Shown here: positions 1-11,309 of the stretch, piece by piece
Numbering within the stretch: position 1 is the first letter of the stretch
How the letters are laid out: the number at the start of each line of letters is the position of its first letter
Assembly: GCA_026214975.1 (NCBI GenBank)
Contig: CM047806.1
Span: 2,124,127-2,188,126, forward strand
Direction of reading: 5' to 3'
Source: Gentiana macrophylla
Lineage: Eukaryota; Streptophyta; Magnoliopsida; Gentianales; Gentianaceae
DNA length: 64,000 nucleotides
The notes under the pieces: generated by a model
Database searches by the model: none
What the model was told of the DNA's origin: nothing
The model's input: only the letters and a program-made list of their open reading frames with translations
Made by a program: the position numbers and the translations under genes

Positions 1-623
1 TCCAGCGATCCAAGAATGATAATTGACCCGAAGATGAAGACGCCGTTGTGAGTCGGGCAAGCCACCAAATAAGCTCGGTCAAGAACGAGAAAGTAACCGG
101 ACTTTACAAAGTATACCGCCTCTGCGTTCATAATGCCATATCAATCTATCGGGGTGGGAACTCCCGCAATAGTCTCAAGAAACGCGTCTACCTCCCAGAT
201 TTTATCGCTCGCAGCTCCTTACGCCATACGTGAGTGGCAAATTCCACATACCTAATTATCGCCACATTATTCTATAACTTCCATAGACATGGTGCATTGT
301 ACCCGGTAAAAGCGAGAGCTCATGAACCTTGCAATCGATTGAAAAATTGAAAATTTGAATACATACCATATTATTTATCTCGTACCCTTAGAGAGTCGTT
401 TCATGAGTGCGATGAATGTATGAATCATAATCGAAAGGAAGGCGGCCGAGCAATCCAAGGATCATGAAAAACAAAAACTGCACTACCATCTCCTATCCGC
501 CACCGTAGCCCATGCACTAACAGATCCCGGCCCTCCAAGATACTCCGCCATAGAAACGATGGCCGGGCACCCAAACCTGCAGCCATGATAGTCGTACCGG
601 GATTGTATTTCGCATTAAGCACC
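1..623 (-). pseudogene. LINE ORF2, C-terminal part downstream of the reverse transcriptase
   Basis: From 622 to 425 the frame continues LINE ORF2 without loss: NAKYNPGTT, then FLWRSILEGRDLL, GLRWRIGDGSAV and DPWIARPPSF, the conserved block after plant L1 reverse transcriptases. Below 425 the same strand is degraded but recognisable: a DRLIWHYERRG stretch near 120-150 and VYFVKSGY near 90-125, equivalent to the IWH...YSVKSGY signature before the RNase H domain. These lie in different frames with stops, so this section has more indels than the rest. Two short plus-strand ORFs across it have no support. Confidence 0.75.
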
Positions 624-2104
624 TGTTAAGGGTGATTTTGTACGTTTTATAAGGATATATTTTATGTCAATTTTCCCCATATGTGGATGTTTTTCATAGA
701 AATCGAGCTTTATATTGAAATATAGAGCAAATGAGTTTTAGAAGTATTAAAGTGCAAAATCGGGTTAATTATGTGATTTTATTGGATAAATATCTTTAGA
801 TGTAAGATGTTACATTTTGCATGTTTTTATCGTGATGTAGGTACGCTTGCATGAGGTGAAAGGAGCTTAAAAGATGTTCAAGTGATGATTTGCATGGAAG
901 GGAAGAGATAGAGATGAAGTTGGAATGAAGATCAAGATGAATTTGGAAGAAAAGAGTCGAACGCATACGTCGTGTCCCGTCGAGTTGGACGGACGTCTAA
1001 AGAAGTGGACTGGCGTCCAGGAGAAAAAGTTGATTCAGAGAGTTTGGACGCCATAGTGAACGAGCGTTCAGAGGCACCAGACTGGCGTCCGAATCCTTGG
1101 ACGGGCGTCCGAAACCGACATAGCAGCAGCCGACCTAGTTTTCTATAAATAGCAGCTGCGCCCCAACCCTAAAGACATCAGATTTTCATACATTATTGAC
1201 TCTTATTGATACATACTCATAAGAAGGAAACCCTAGGCGGCCCCAGCCCCCTTTAGGGAGGCTGGGGTTGCGGATTAATTAGGTTTTTATTTTCGTTTTC
1301 TTTTCTTGTTCGATCTTGATGATGGCTTGAAGCTGTGAACTTGGAGCAAACCATGGGAGATTTTCCAAAGAAAGATTTTTATTCTTTCTTTGGATGATTT
1401 TGTGAGTGTTTTAATTAAAGCTTGTTTCTTTCCTTTGTTTATTTGTTTATGCAGTCGATATCGGAAGATGTATTGCTATTTGATGTTTACCGTATGACGG
1501 AAATCGGTGTAAACCTTAGATCACCATAGGAAAGATTAGACTTTTAACTTTGACATAACGGAAGTTGATAGGTTAGATCTCTAGGTTGTTAGATCTAATA
1601 AATCTTGCACCTTGTTTTGAGAGCGTTAATCTCTATAGATCGGAAGATGATGAGATTGATAGACGGATTACTTACGGAAGTAGGAATTCATACCTTTGAT
1701 TAGGTGAACCACAACTTTGATTGAATCATCATAAGATAATCTAGGGAAGAATTAAGGGTTGCGGGATGGTGGATCATGTTTGTTCTATGTTGATTTGCTT
1801 CAGTCATTATCATGAGTTAGTTTTATTGTTTTCTTAGTTGTAGTTTTATTTTATTTGCTTTTGTTCGCAACGATATTTTCCTGGCTTTGGACTGACAATC
1901 CTCTGTCCAGTTTATTTTCCGTTTTAGTTTAGGTTTAGGAATAATTGTATCAACCTTAGAAGAATTAATAAGAACTAGATTAAACAACCTCGATTCCCTG
2001 TGATCGACTTCGGTATTAATCGTTGTACTACGATCCCTACACTTGGGGAATACCGGATTTATAAATTTATTACTTGTTTGTTTTGTTAGATAAAATCCGT
2101 GACA
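624..2104 (+). repeat. 5' LTR of the LARD-like element
   Basis: Starts TGTTAAGG and ends CCGTGACA. A TATA box (TATAAAT, 1144-1150) lies about 520 bases in, so U3 is short and R-U5 is long. A row of short dyads of the form GGACGNNCGTCC sits just upstream at about 960-1110. The end carries the phrase TACTACGATCC...ACACTTGGGG seen in related large LTRs. Compared with the 3' LTR, differences cluster at 955-990, 1120-1160 and 1345-1375. Confidence 0.92.
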
Positions 2105-2275
2105 AGTTTTTGGCGCCGTTGCCGGGGAATCGGTGCGGTTGTCCAGTTCATTATTAATTTTTCTAAGGTAGTATAGTGGTGAGTATTCCCTCCAACGGAA
2201 CCAAAAACAAGTTTTTGGCGCCGTTGCCGGGGAATCGGTACGGTTGTCTAGTTTTTATTAATTTTTTCTAAAGTT
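2105..2275 (+). repeat. Tandem duplication of the primer-binding leader
   Basis: Roughly 65 bases starting AGTTTTTGGCGCCGTTGCC recur about 105 bases downstream (2105-2170 and 2210-2275), including the full primer-binding site and the following ATCGGT.CGGTTGTC and TTATTAATTTTT words. The first copy abuts the LTR and should be the functional one. Confidence 0.85.
2111..2128 (+). promoter_or_regulatory. Primer-binding site (tRNA-Asp) of the LARD-like element
   Basis: TGGCGCCGTTGCCGGGGA, six bases after the LTR, is complementary to the 3' end of plant tRNA-Asp, the primer known for Athila/Tat-type gypsy elements. The identical 18-mer occurs again at 2216-2233 inside a duplicated leader segment. 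Confidence 0.85.
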
Positions 2276-2419
2276 GTTCTGTTTTGTTTTTCGTAGGTAA
2301 TTTGTGTTATCTAGTGATTATTAATTTTCATAGTTTTGTGTTTAGGTTCCAATTAGGGTTTTGTTTAGTTTTCGTGTTTTGTTTGGACCTGTTTTGGTGT
2401 TTAGCAGCGTTTATGTACT

Positions 2420-3400
2420 TCAGTTTGAACGTAAACGGGCGTCTGAGCTATTGGGCGCCCGTCCGTCCCAAATCGATAGTCTCTGTTGTGTTTGCCCGAG
2501 CGCATTAGGCGTCCAAAGAACTTGGGCGCCCGTCTGTTTTTTTTCTCGAGCGACGTCCGTCCGATAAACTTGGGCGCCCGTCCTTTGCTGTCACCATTTT
2601 TTATTTATTTTTGTTTTAGGTAGATATCTTGGTTTGTCTTTCTTTTGCTTATTAAATAAATGTACTAGGGTTTCGCTTTTAGGTAGGTTTCGTAGGTAGG
2701 GTTACGAGGTTGAATCATCGACTCCACGTTTTTCACGGTCAAATTTTTGGATAAAAGGGATCGTTTTAGCACTCGTTAGTATTTTGGCCGTAACTTTTGG
2801 CTCGAGTGTCCGTTTGGCGCGCAGGACCCCAATTCGGAAAGCTCGTTCCGACACCGACGACGTGGCAAACGCCTACGGCCGTTCGACACCGTTTTCGAGG
2901 TCAAAATCCACTGTTTTCCCTTCCATTTTGGGCTCAGAAGATTTCAACACGTTTTTCTCCCTTTTTTTCGGTTTCTTGTTTTCTGTTTTAAATTTTTCGT
3001 AGGTAGGTTTCTGTTTAGGTTTTCCGTATCTTTTTCTGTTTCTGCTTCTTTATTTTTTTCAATAAAAGTAGCGTTAAATAAATTGAGAGTTTTTATTTTT
3101 GCCGTGTTTCGATGACCATTGGGTTAAGAATGTGCAAAAAGTTTTTTACTCAATTTATGAAACGTGAATTTAGGTTTCATAGTTTTGTTTTCGTTTTTAA
3201 TAAACACTAGGGTTTCTGTTTTAATGATATGGTATTAGGTTATGATTTAAGGGTTGCTGCTGTTTTCTGATAAAATCGAGTCTGCTGTGCTTTTCTGCTG
3301 AGTCAGACGGGCGTCCATAGTAAGTGAACGTCCGTCCGCTCTGAATATGTTTTGAATGCCCGTTTGGTATGTTGAACGCACGTTCAGGTTCCAAAATTTT
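2420..3400 (+). repeat. Scattered GGGCGYCCGTC dyad words in the element interior
   Basis: GC-rich words such as GGGCGCCCGTC and ACGGGCGTC occur in pairs at about 2430-2460, 2500-2540, 2545-2585 and 3305-3385 in otherwise AT-rich DNA. They resemble the dyads in the LTRs. No ORF over 80 codons explains them. The rest of 2280-3430 is T-rich and shows no coding signal. Confidence 0.6.
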
Positions 3401-3426
3401 TAAATTGATTTTTAATGCTGTATTTG

Positions 3427-4530
3427 ACGTGGATACTTTCATATGAGCTTCTGTGGCTAATTATTTTTACGTAGATGTTCTGAACTTGCATGTTTACATC
3501 TTTCCATCTACTGAACCATGTTAAATAATTGGTTAATCGTTATATATATGCTTCATTAACTGACATGGATGCTTTAATGTGAGCCTCTGTGGCCGTTGTG
3601 TATATGCATAGATGTCCTGTTCTTTCACCGTTATGGTTTTCTTTCCATCTATTGCAATCCATGTTGAGTAATTCGCCTAGCTAGACGTGATTCTAATATG
3701 ACTTATCTTTGGTCTGTTGTCGCTCATCTAGGGTGTTAGGATTCATCCATGCATGTTATAATTCTTGCCGGTTCTCGTATGCTATAACTGTTCTTATTAT
3801 TATTTAGTAGCTAATGTCGGTTTCCGTATGCTACATATCGTTGTGATGACTCCTGTGAGCTTTGAGACCTATGTGCTTTCTTGTTATTCTTGTAACTCAT
3901 ATGGGTAGCTACTGTCGGTTTTCCGTATGCTACCATGTCTTCTTATGAGTTATATCTGTTTAGTATAGCTAACTGTTGGTTTTCCATAATGCTATCACCT
4001 TTGATGAGTCTTAAGGCGCGTCTACACTGCATATAATGAATAGTACTGTCGTTTATCGTAAACTATCATTATTTGGTAGACGTTTATGATATACATGTCG
4101 TGTTGCAAATGAGTGGGCTAGTTTTCTTTCTTTTATTTTCTTTTATTTTTGCATATCATTTAGTTGCATGTCATCTAGTTGTATTGTTTTTCTAATTTTC
4201 TTTTATTTTTCTTGAGGGTAGTTACTGTCGGCTTGCCGTACGCTACCACTTTATCATGTAGATTGCATTGTAATATCTTTTTCATGTAGTTGCACCTAGC
4301 CCTACTGTTTTGTAATGTTCCATGTATAATTTCCATCTTTATATGGGCTTAATTTGAAAAATCTCTATGACTTCTTTTCCATGTATAATCCTCTATCATT
4401 ATTAGTTGGAGTTTGATGTTTCTGATTGCACATGTGGTCTATATTATTCTACAAGCTTCTGTGGCTTATTTGACGCTTAGATGTCCTGTGTTTTAACCGT
4501 GGGGTGATTTTTCCATCTGAGCAATTAAAC
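3427..4530 (+). repeat. Diverged internal repeats of the LARD-like element
   Basis: Two interleaved repeat families. One (about 100 bases; GAGC(C/T)TCTGTGGC, AGATGTCCTG, TTTCCATCT, AACCATG) occurs near 3427, 3564 and 4441. The other (ACTGTCGGTTTTCCGTATGC) occurs near 3763, 3813, 3910, 3970, 4045 and 4210. From 4530 to 5805 I see only AT-rich sequence plus a second polypurine-like run (AAGTGTGGGGGAGGGG, about 4769-4785). Confidence 0.65.
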
Positions 4531-5805
4531 CATGTGCTTATATCATTATTGTTGCTTGTTATATTCCCCCGTGTCCCCGAGATATTTCCTTGTTTTTCAA
4601 GGGTGCAGGACATTGTCGATAATGCTTGTGCTATTTACCGACTTCCTCGAGCGTTTCTGGATTGGATCTCTGGCCACTTCTAGAATTGCTCCCTTTTTCG
4701 AACTACAATCAGCTAAGTTCTCTATCTTTTCCTTTTAATTCTGCACAACATGAGGACATGTTGTAATTTAAGTGTGGGGGAGGGGAATAGTTTCATGTAT
4801 CTACATTCATTTGCCATACTATTATATTTCTATGAAAAAGTGCTAAATTTTTAAAATTTTTGTTTGTTTTGTCCCAAGTAAGCAATGCATATCTTTGTTC
4901 GATACTATATGGTCATTGATGCGTTATTTTTCATATTTAGTAAATTTAGATGTCTCACCCAACACTATTTTTCACGTACCATAGTAAATGATGAGCTATA
5001 TTTTAGAGCTATGCCTATTTGATTAGAGATTTTTGATGATTATCGCATGATTCTTTGCTTACATACGAATTTTGAAAATTTTAATAGTTTGTGTTTAGAA
5101 TTAAAGTATGACATACTGTGAATATCTGAAGGTTTGAATGTGATAAGTAAAGCGTAACTAATGTTGTTGAAAAAGTATGTTTAAAAAGAGAAAAAGTTGA
5201 ATTTGAATGAAATAATTGGGTGTGTCGAAAGCTAGTCGATGATTTGAGTGCGATAGGGTATACCACGTATGTCCTATACCACTATGATGACCAAAATCTC
5301 ACGACAGTCAGAAGAAGCTGCCTTATGATTTGAGTAAGGTAGGGTATATCTCGAATATCCTATTCTGCTATGACAGGGCAACAGCTCCTTCTGATGTGTG
5401 TTTAAAAGTGAAATAGTTAAATCAACTTATATAAGAAGTGGTGTGAATAAGTGAAAGATTTAGTTATCGTATACCTTATCCCAGTATAAACTGAAAGATA
5501 TGTTGTAGGGATTATCCTCTAAGTTTGTCGGAAATATTGTAAACACTCCTTATTATTTTTTTCTTCGGAATATGTATGTTTTGTGAGGTGCATGTTATAA
5601 TCGTTTTTATATTTCTGATCTAAATGGGATGTTGGCTAGTTTTGCTTGAATTAATTTCAAGTTTGGATTTAGTGGAAATTTGTTATGGCTATGCACACAC
5701 ACTTGGGTGAACCTCTAAACTATTGAATATGATTTATGGTTGCATAAATGTTTATATGTCTCGAGTTTTGATTATGTTTTGTCTTGCTCGGGACGAGCAA
5801 GGTTT

Positions 5806-5819
5806 AAGTGTGGGGGAGT
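5806..5819 (+). promoter_or_regulatory. Polypurine tract of the LARD-like element
   Basis: AAGTGTGGGGGAGT lies directly against the 3' LTR, the expected place for plus-strand priming. A near copy occurs at about 4770-4785 and could be an internal second priming site or a fossil of an earlier element end. Confidence 0.8.
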
Positions 5820-7300
5820 TGTTAAGGGTGATTTTGTACGTTTTATAAGGATATATTTTATGTCAATTTTCCCCATATGTGGATGTTTTTCATAGAAATC
5901 GAGCTTTATATTGAAATATTGAGCAAATGAGTTTTAGAAGTATTAAAGTGCAAAATCGGGTTAATTATGTGATTTTATTGGATAAATATCTTTAGATGTA
6001 AGATGTTACATTTTGCATGTTTTTATCGTGATGTAGGTACGCTTGCATGAGGTGAAAGGAGCTTAAAAGATGTTCAAGTGATGATTTGCATGGAAGGGAA
6101 GAGATAGAGATGAAGTTGGAATGAAGATCAAGATGAATTTGGAAGAAAAAGAGCTGAACGCACGTCCAGGTCCTGTCCAGGTTGGACGGACGTCTAAAGA
6201 AGTGGACTGGCGTCCAGGAGAAAAAGTTGATTCAGAGAGTTTGGACGCCATAGTGAACGAGCGTTCAGAGGCACCAGACTGGCGTCCAGAATCCTTGGAC
6301 GGGCGTCCGAAACCGACATAGCGGCGAAATTCACCTAGTTTTCTATAAATAGCAATGCGCCCCAACCCTAAAGACATCAGATTTTCATACATTATTGACT
6401 CTTATTGATACATACTCATAAGAAGGAAACCCTAGGCGGCCCCAGCCCCCTTTAGGGAGGCTGGGGTTGCGGATTAATTAGGTTTTTATTTTCGTTTTCT
6501 TTTCTTGTTCGATCTTGATGATGGCTTGAAGCTGTGAACTTGGAGCAGCCATGGGAGATTTTCCAGCAGCGTTTTTATTCTTTCTTTGGATGATTTTGTG
6601 AGTGTTTTAATTAAAGCTTGTTTCTTTCCTTTGTTTATTTGTTTATGCAGTCGATATCGGAAGATGTATTGCTATTTGATGTTTACCGTATGACGGAAAT
6701 CGGTGTAAACCTTAGATCACCATAGGAAAGATTAGACTTTTAACCTTGACATAACGGAAGTTGATAGGTTAGATCTGTAGGTTGTTAGATCTAATAAATC
6801 TTGCACCTTGTTTTGAGAGCGTTAATCTCTATAGATCGGAAGATGATGAGATTGATAGACGGATTACTTACGGAAGTAGGAATTCATACCTTTGATTAGG
6901 TGAACCACAACTTTGATTGAATCATCATAAGATAATCTAGGGAAGAATTAAGGGTTGCGGGATGGTGGATCATGTTTGTTCTATGTTGATTTGCTTCTGT
7001 CATTATCATGAGTTAGTTTTATTGTTTTCTTAGTTGTAGTTTTATTTTATTTGCTTTTGTTCGCAACTATATTTTCCTGGCTTTGGACTGACAATCCTCT
7101 GTCCAGTTTATTTTCCGTTTTAGTTTAGGTTTAGGAATAATTGTATCAACCTTAGGAGAATTAATAAGAACTAGATTAAACAACCTCGATTCCCTGTGAT
7201 CGACTCCGGTATTAATCGCTGTACTACGATCCCTACACTTGGGGAATACCGGATTTATAAATTTATTACTTGTTTGTTTTGTTAGATAAAATCCGTGACA
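5820..7300 (+). repeat. 3' LTR of the LARD-like element
   Basis: Same length as the 5' LTR (1481 bases). TATA box at 6344-6350. It is followed directly by GCACC, the second copy of the target duplication, and then by LINE sequence. The dyad array is at about 6155-6310 and keeps CCAGG/CTG-containing words that are altered in the 5' copy. Confidence 0.92.
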
Positions 7301-9362
7301 GCACCCGACTTGCAAGCGCTACCGGACAAATGAGGAGCCGCCACGCTTGCTTGGCTAGCAAGGCTAAATTGAAGCATTCCAGGTTCCGGAACCCCAGGCC
7401 ACCGAGATTTTTAGGTAGACAACAGATATCCCAACTACGCCAGCGCATCTTATGTTTAGAGTCGGTATCCCCCCAAAAGAAGCCTCGAACATACTTTTCA
7501 ATCTCCCGCACTAGCGTGGCAGGGACCTTGAAGCACTGCGTAATAAAAGTGGGTATAGCTTGCAAACTCAACTTGATCATGATCTCCTTACCAGCCGGGG
7601 AGAGAAGCTTGTCTTTCCAACCAGATAATTTCTTCCACACCTTCTCACGGAGGAAATCGAATACCTGCCGCTTATTCCGCCCTGTGACAAAAGGCATGCC
7701 CAAATACTTGCCCGTTCCATCTTCAATAGGAATTTGGAGAATATCCGAAATCTGCTCACGATCTTCTAGCGGGATATCCTTACTAAAATATAAGCTAGAC
7801 TTGTGAAAATTAATAGCCTGACCCGAAAGTGTCCCATACTGAGCGAAAATATCCAATAAAGTCTCCAGCACCCCATCCCCGTATTCAAAGAACAACATAC
7901 TGTCATCCGCGAAAAGTAAATGGGAAACTTGAACCTGTGGCTGCCCGCCAAATGAGATGCCCCGTAACAACCCCACTCGTGTGGCCCGATCCAATAAAGC
8001 AGGTAGACCCTCTGCACATATAATAAATAGAAAAGGAGATAATGGGTCGCCCTGCCGAATTCCACGTGACGGCACAATCAGGGGCCCCGGCCTGCCATGA
8101 ACCAAGGCTTGGTAAGTGACTGATGACACACACCGACGGACTAAGTCAATAAAAGCCCTAGGAAAGCGCATCTGATTCATGACCCCTCAAAGATAACTCC
8201 ACTCCACCCGATCAAAAGCCTTGGCCATATCGAGTTTAATAGCCGCATGATTATGACAGCCCTGCTCACCCACCTTCATAGAGTGGAAAGCCTCAAAAGC
8301 AACAATGGCATTATCAGTGATCAACCTGCTTGAGACAAAGGCACTCTGATTACCAGATATGACATCGTTTATCACCAGTTTCAATCTATTCACAATAACA
8401 CGAGAGATGAGTTTATATGTCGAATTACAAAGCGCAATAGGTCGCAACTCTATAACTCGAGTAGCAGACGCCACTTTAGGTACAAGTGTAATGTATGTTT
8501 CACACAGCGAGCCTGGGTCCATCCCATCATTGAGGACCGCCAAAATAACCTGCAAAACCTCAGTGCCAATCACCTGCCAGTATTTCTGAAGGAAAAGAAC
8601 ATGCATACCATCAGGACCTGGGGACTTCCTCCCAGGGAGCTGCTTGAGCGCCCTAAGGACCTCCTCCTCCGTATAAGGCTCACTCAGACGCTGTATCTGG
8701 AGGTCAGACAGAGTAGAGAATTTCATTCCCTCAATGTCTTGTTGGGGCGGCTGCGACGAAGTGAAAATAGTCATAAAGTACCTGGTGACCACCCCCTCAA
8801 GTTGCCTCTGCTCAGTAACCGCCTCACCATGTTCATTAAACAAAAGATCGATAGTATTTCTAGTCCTGCGGTTGGTCGCTTTATGATGGAAATAACGCGT
8901 ATTCCTATCCATACCCTTAAGCCAATCGGTACGCCCTCTTTGCTTCCAATAGTCCTCGTCTAGCGTATAAAGATGGTCTAACTCCTTTAGGCGGCCACGT
9001 TCACCCTCGATGTTATAGCCTGGTGATTCCCGAAACACACAAAGCTCCTCTTCCTTAGTCGCTATAGTTTTAGCTATATTGCCATGCTTTTGCAAACTCC
9101 AGCTTTTAAGCTCACGGCCCAGTCCCAAAATACGGCGAGATAGAGAATTAGCGAGGGACAGAGAACCACTTAACCTTACCTCGACGAAACGGATTATTCT
9201 CAGACAGCAAAATCGGGGCATCATCAGAACGGGAACAAGACAAGTGGTAAACCCGATGGTTCGGGAATAGCGCTTGCCACTCCACATTAGCCACCCCCCT
9301 ATCCAAACGAACCCAAGTTGGCCGCACTTCCCGACCACTGCACCAGGTGAAAGGGGCACCAA
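7301..9362 (-). pseudogene. LINE ORF2, reverse transcriptase domain (one in-frame stop)
   Basis: Reverse transcriptase core in two collinear pieces of the same frame, 9362-8187 and 8180-7301. The pieces show the plant LINE order: PGPDGMH, LVPKV, RPIALCNS.YKLISRV, NQSAFVSSR.ITDNA, KLDMAKAFDRVEWSYL, then after the break [14 protein letters not shown], the polymerase site FADD (a YADD variant with two Asp) and [12 protein letters not shown]. The break is a TGA at 8187-8189, directly after WSYL. The frame runs into the LTR element at 7300, and the matching continuation starts at 623. Residues up to about 9170 belong to the spacer between endonuclease and polymerase. Confidence 0.9.
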
Positions 9363-9888
9363 AATAACCGAGATCTACCAAACCACAGTCCGCCAAGGCC
9401 GACTGGAATGCAACCATCTGACGTATAGGCCTCAGACATGGTCCCGCCTGCTCTGAATGTAGCAAAATCTCATTAAAGTCACCGGCCACTAGCCAAGGCA
9501 GGTGATGGGACTCCTGTAATCGTCGGAGCATAGTCCACGAATGTATCCGCTCCTCAACAACCGGGTCACCATAGAACCCCGTAAATCTCCATCTCACACC
9601 ATCCACGTTAGTTACAACCGCGTCAATATGGCCGTGGCCATAAGTAGAAATTGATAAATCAACAGACGACTGCCAAAGCAGAGCCAAGCCCCCTCTGGTC
9701 CCCAAACTACTAACTACAAGAGCATTAGAAAATCCCAAAGAACAACGGACAAGTTCAAATTTATTACGAGACAATTTCGTTTCTGACAAAAAAATTATAG
9801 ATGGAGAAAAAGAAAGTAATAGAGCCTTAAGTGCTTTGACTGCGCGAGGCTGGCCCAAACCTCGGCAGTTCCAACATAGGAGATTCAT
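9148..9888 (-). pseudogene. LINE ORF2, endonuclease domain
   Basis: N-terminal apurinic/apyrimidinic-type endonuclease of ORF2, which nicks target DNA to prime reverse transcription. It starts with MNLLCWNCRGLG at 9888, followed by the catalytic-Glu motif SETK, the GFYGDP and GDFNEIL motifs, and a C-terminal SDDAPILL. The family normally has SDH at that place, so the catalytic His appears replaced by Asp. The frame runs out near 9148, and the reverse transcriptase continues in another frame (from 9362). The expected linker around 9150-9190 seems shortened, so a small deletion with a frameshift is likely. It lies directly downstream of ORF1 with a 4-base overlap. Confidence 0.85.
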
Positions 9889-11227
9889 TGTGCCGGGTGG
9901 GCCTGCTCCGTGGCAGACTCCACCAATGGCAAAAATAATGAAGTACAACTCCTCTTGGCCTCAATCTCTCCGTCCGCACCAGTTGTCGCCGGGCGTTTCT
10001 TTTCTAACGGGAGGACAGCCCCCGAGTCAACAACAACCCCCCCAGCACGTGCAATTCGCTTCCATGTCGATAGCCGAATATGGGAGCCGTGGGCCCCAAC
10101 TAATGAGGGCAGAGTCACCCCAGGAGGTAAGACAATCATGGGAGATGCATGATTGACCTCAGCCGTAGCCTCCACCTGCATATCTCCCAATTCATTTTCA
10201 TGCACCTCCAAACCATCCATGGGGGCCAAACCTGTCAGAGCCGGAACCTCTCGAATATCCCGAAATGGAGCGGATACAAAATCCTGCCCGATTAGCACCT
10301 CACTTGGCATCTCCACCCGCCCCTGTTGTTGGCCTCAGCACGACCCAACCGCCCATCTCCTCCATCATTACCTACCAAAGACCGGGCCGACGAATCCCCA
10401 TGTTCTAAGATTGCCAATTGCAGCCCGCCATGCTCTTCCACCGGCCGGATATATTCCAGAAGTCGAGTTCTAGCCACAGCTTCAAGCCAAGTACCATACG
10501 GCATCCGTTGTTGCTGCCCAACCGTAGCCTCCTCCCTCAAGTGTTTACAAGATCGGACAGTATGGTCAAGATGACCACAGTTAAAGCATAGAAAGGGAAG
10601 CCGGTCATAAAGGATCGAACAGCGGATTACACGGCCTCGTTCGTCTTCCAAACAATTACAACGACGCAAAGGGCGTCCCATAGGTACAACCACTCGAAAA
10701 CGAAAGGATTGCTCACCGGAGCGGATGTCCTCACGTAGCTGGCCAGAGGAAGCCCCTGGGCATAACTCAAAATTCTCTAACAGTCGACGGCCAACTTCCT
10801 GAGTGCAAAGATGCAGTGGGAGATCATGAATTTGGACCCAAAAAATTTCTGTACCAAAAAAACTTGAGTTGTCCCTCCAATCATCAGCCCATCGCTTTAC
10901 AATGACCAAGTATCCATCAAAGCACCACGGTCCCGAGGAGAGGACGAAGGTCAGATCTTCTTCTCTGTCAAAGACACATTGAACAATCGATTTGCCGGCA
11001 AGGGCTAGTGTAAACGCAGCTGTCTTCCAAGATTTTACTAGAGCCGATTTCAGGCCGGAGACGGCAATCGCCCGAGGCGTGAGCAATTTACAGAGCAGGC
11101 TGCGCTCACAGACATCCCTCGACGGCGTGAAAGCTTGCTGCGGCAACGAACAGAGGACGGATTCCTCCTCCGTTAGGTCTAGGGATTGCATCCTGGCAGC
11201 TAGGTCTTCCCTCTCGATGGCGGCCAT
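9885..11227 (-). pseudogene. LINE ORF1: gag-like RNA-binding protein (DUF4283 type, CCHC knuckle)
   Basis: ORF1 would bind the LINE RNA in a ribonucleoprotein. The first frame (10292-11227, 311 residues) begins MAAIERED and resembles the DUF4283 domain of plant LINE ORF1: a W-C-F stretch (GPWCFDGYLVIVKRW) and an IHDLPLH motif follow in the usual order. A CCHC zinc knuckle (CFNCGHLDHTVRSC) lies near residue 215. A one-base shift near 10310 moves the rest into another frame (to 9885), which keeps the basic TWKRIARAGG stretch common in these proteins. The terminal TGA overlaps the ORF2 ATG as ATGA at 9885-9888, which would suit termination-reinitiation. The ATG at 11225-11227 is the first in frame. 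Family assignment is from recalled motifs. Confidence 0.8.
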
Positions 11228-11309
11228 GGAGGGGCGGCAGAATCTCCTAGCGTGGAGAGAGTTTCTTCAGCGAAGGGACCTACTAATTGTTTCAAACCCT
11301 AATTTTTTT

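Larger units (their letters stand above)
624..7300 (+). mobile_element. Non-autonomous Ty3/gypsy-type LTR retrotransposon (LARD-like)
   Basis: A complete element with 1481-bp LTRs (624-2104 and 5820-7300), both TG...CA and both starting TGTTAAGGGTG, flanked by the 5-bp duplication GCACC (619-623 and 7301-7305). A primer-binding site complementary to tRNA-Asp follows the 5' LTR, and a polypurine tract precedes the 3' LTR. The 3715-bp interior has no gag or pol; the longest ORFs are under 80 codons. The tRNA-Asp site and the phrase GGACGAGCAAGG...AAGTGTGGGGGAGT near the 3' LTR are typical of Athila/Tat relatives, so mobilisation in trans is inferred. By eye about eight isolated LTR differences exist outside three clustered patches, so the insertion is recent. 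Confidence 0.92.

Noticed and set aside
2111..2233. tRNA-like sequence TGGCGCCGTTGCCGGGGA
   Set aside because: Only the 18-base complement of a tRNA 3' end next to an LTR; it is a primer-binding site, not a tRNA gene.
7270..7806. 178-codon plus-strand ORF
   Set aside because: Antisense to the LINE reverse transcriptase, which has clear motifs on the minus strand.
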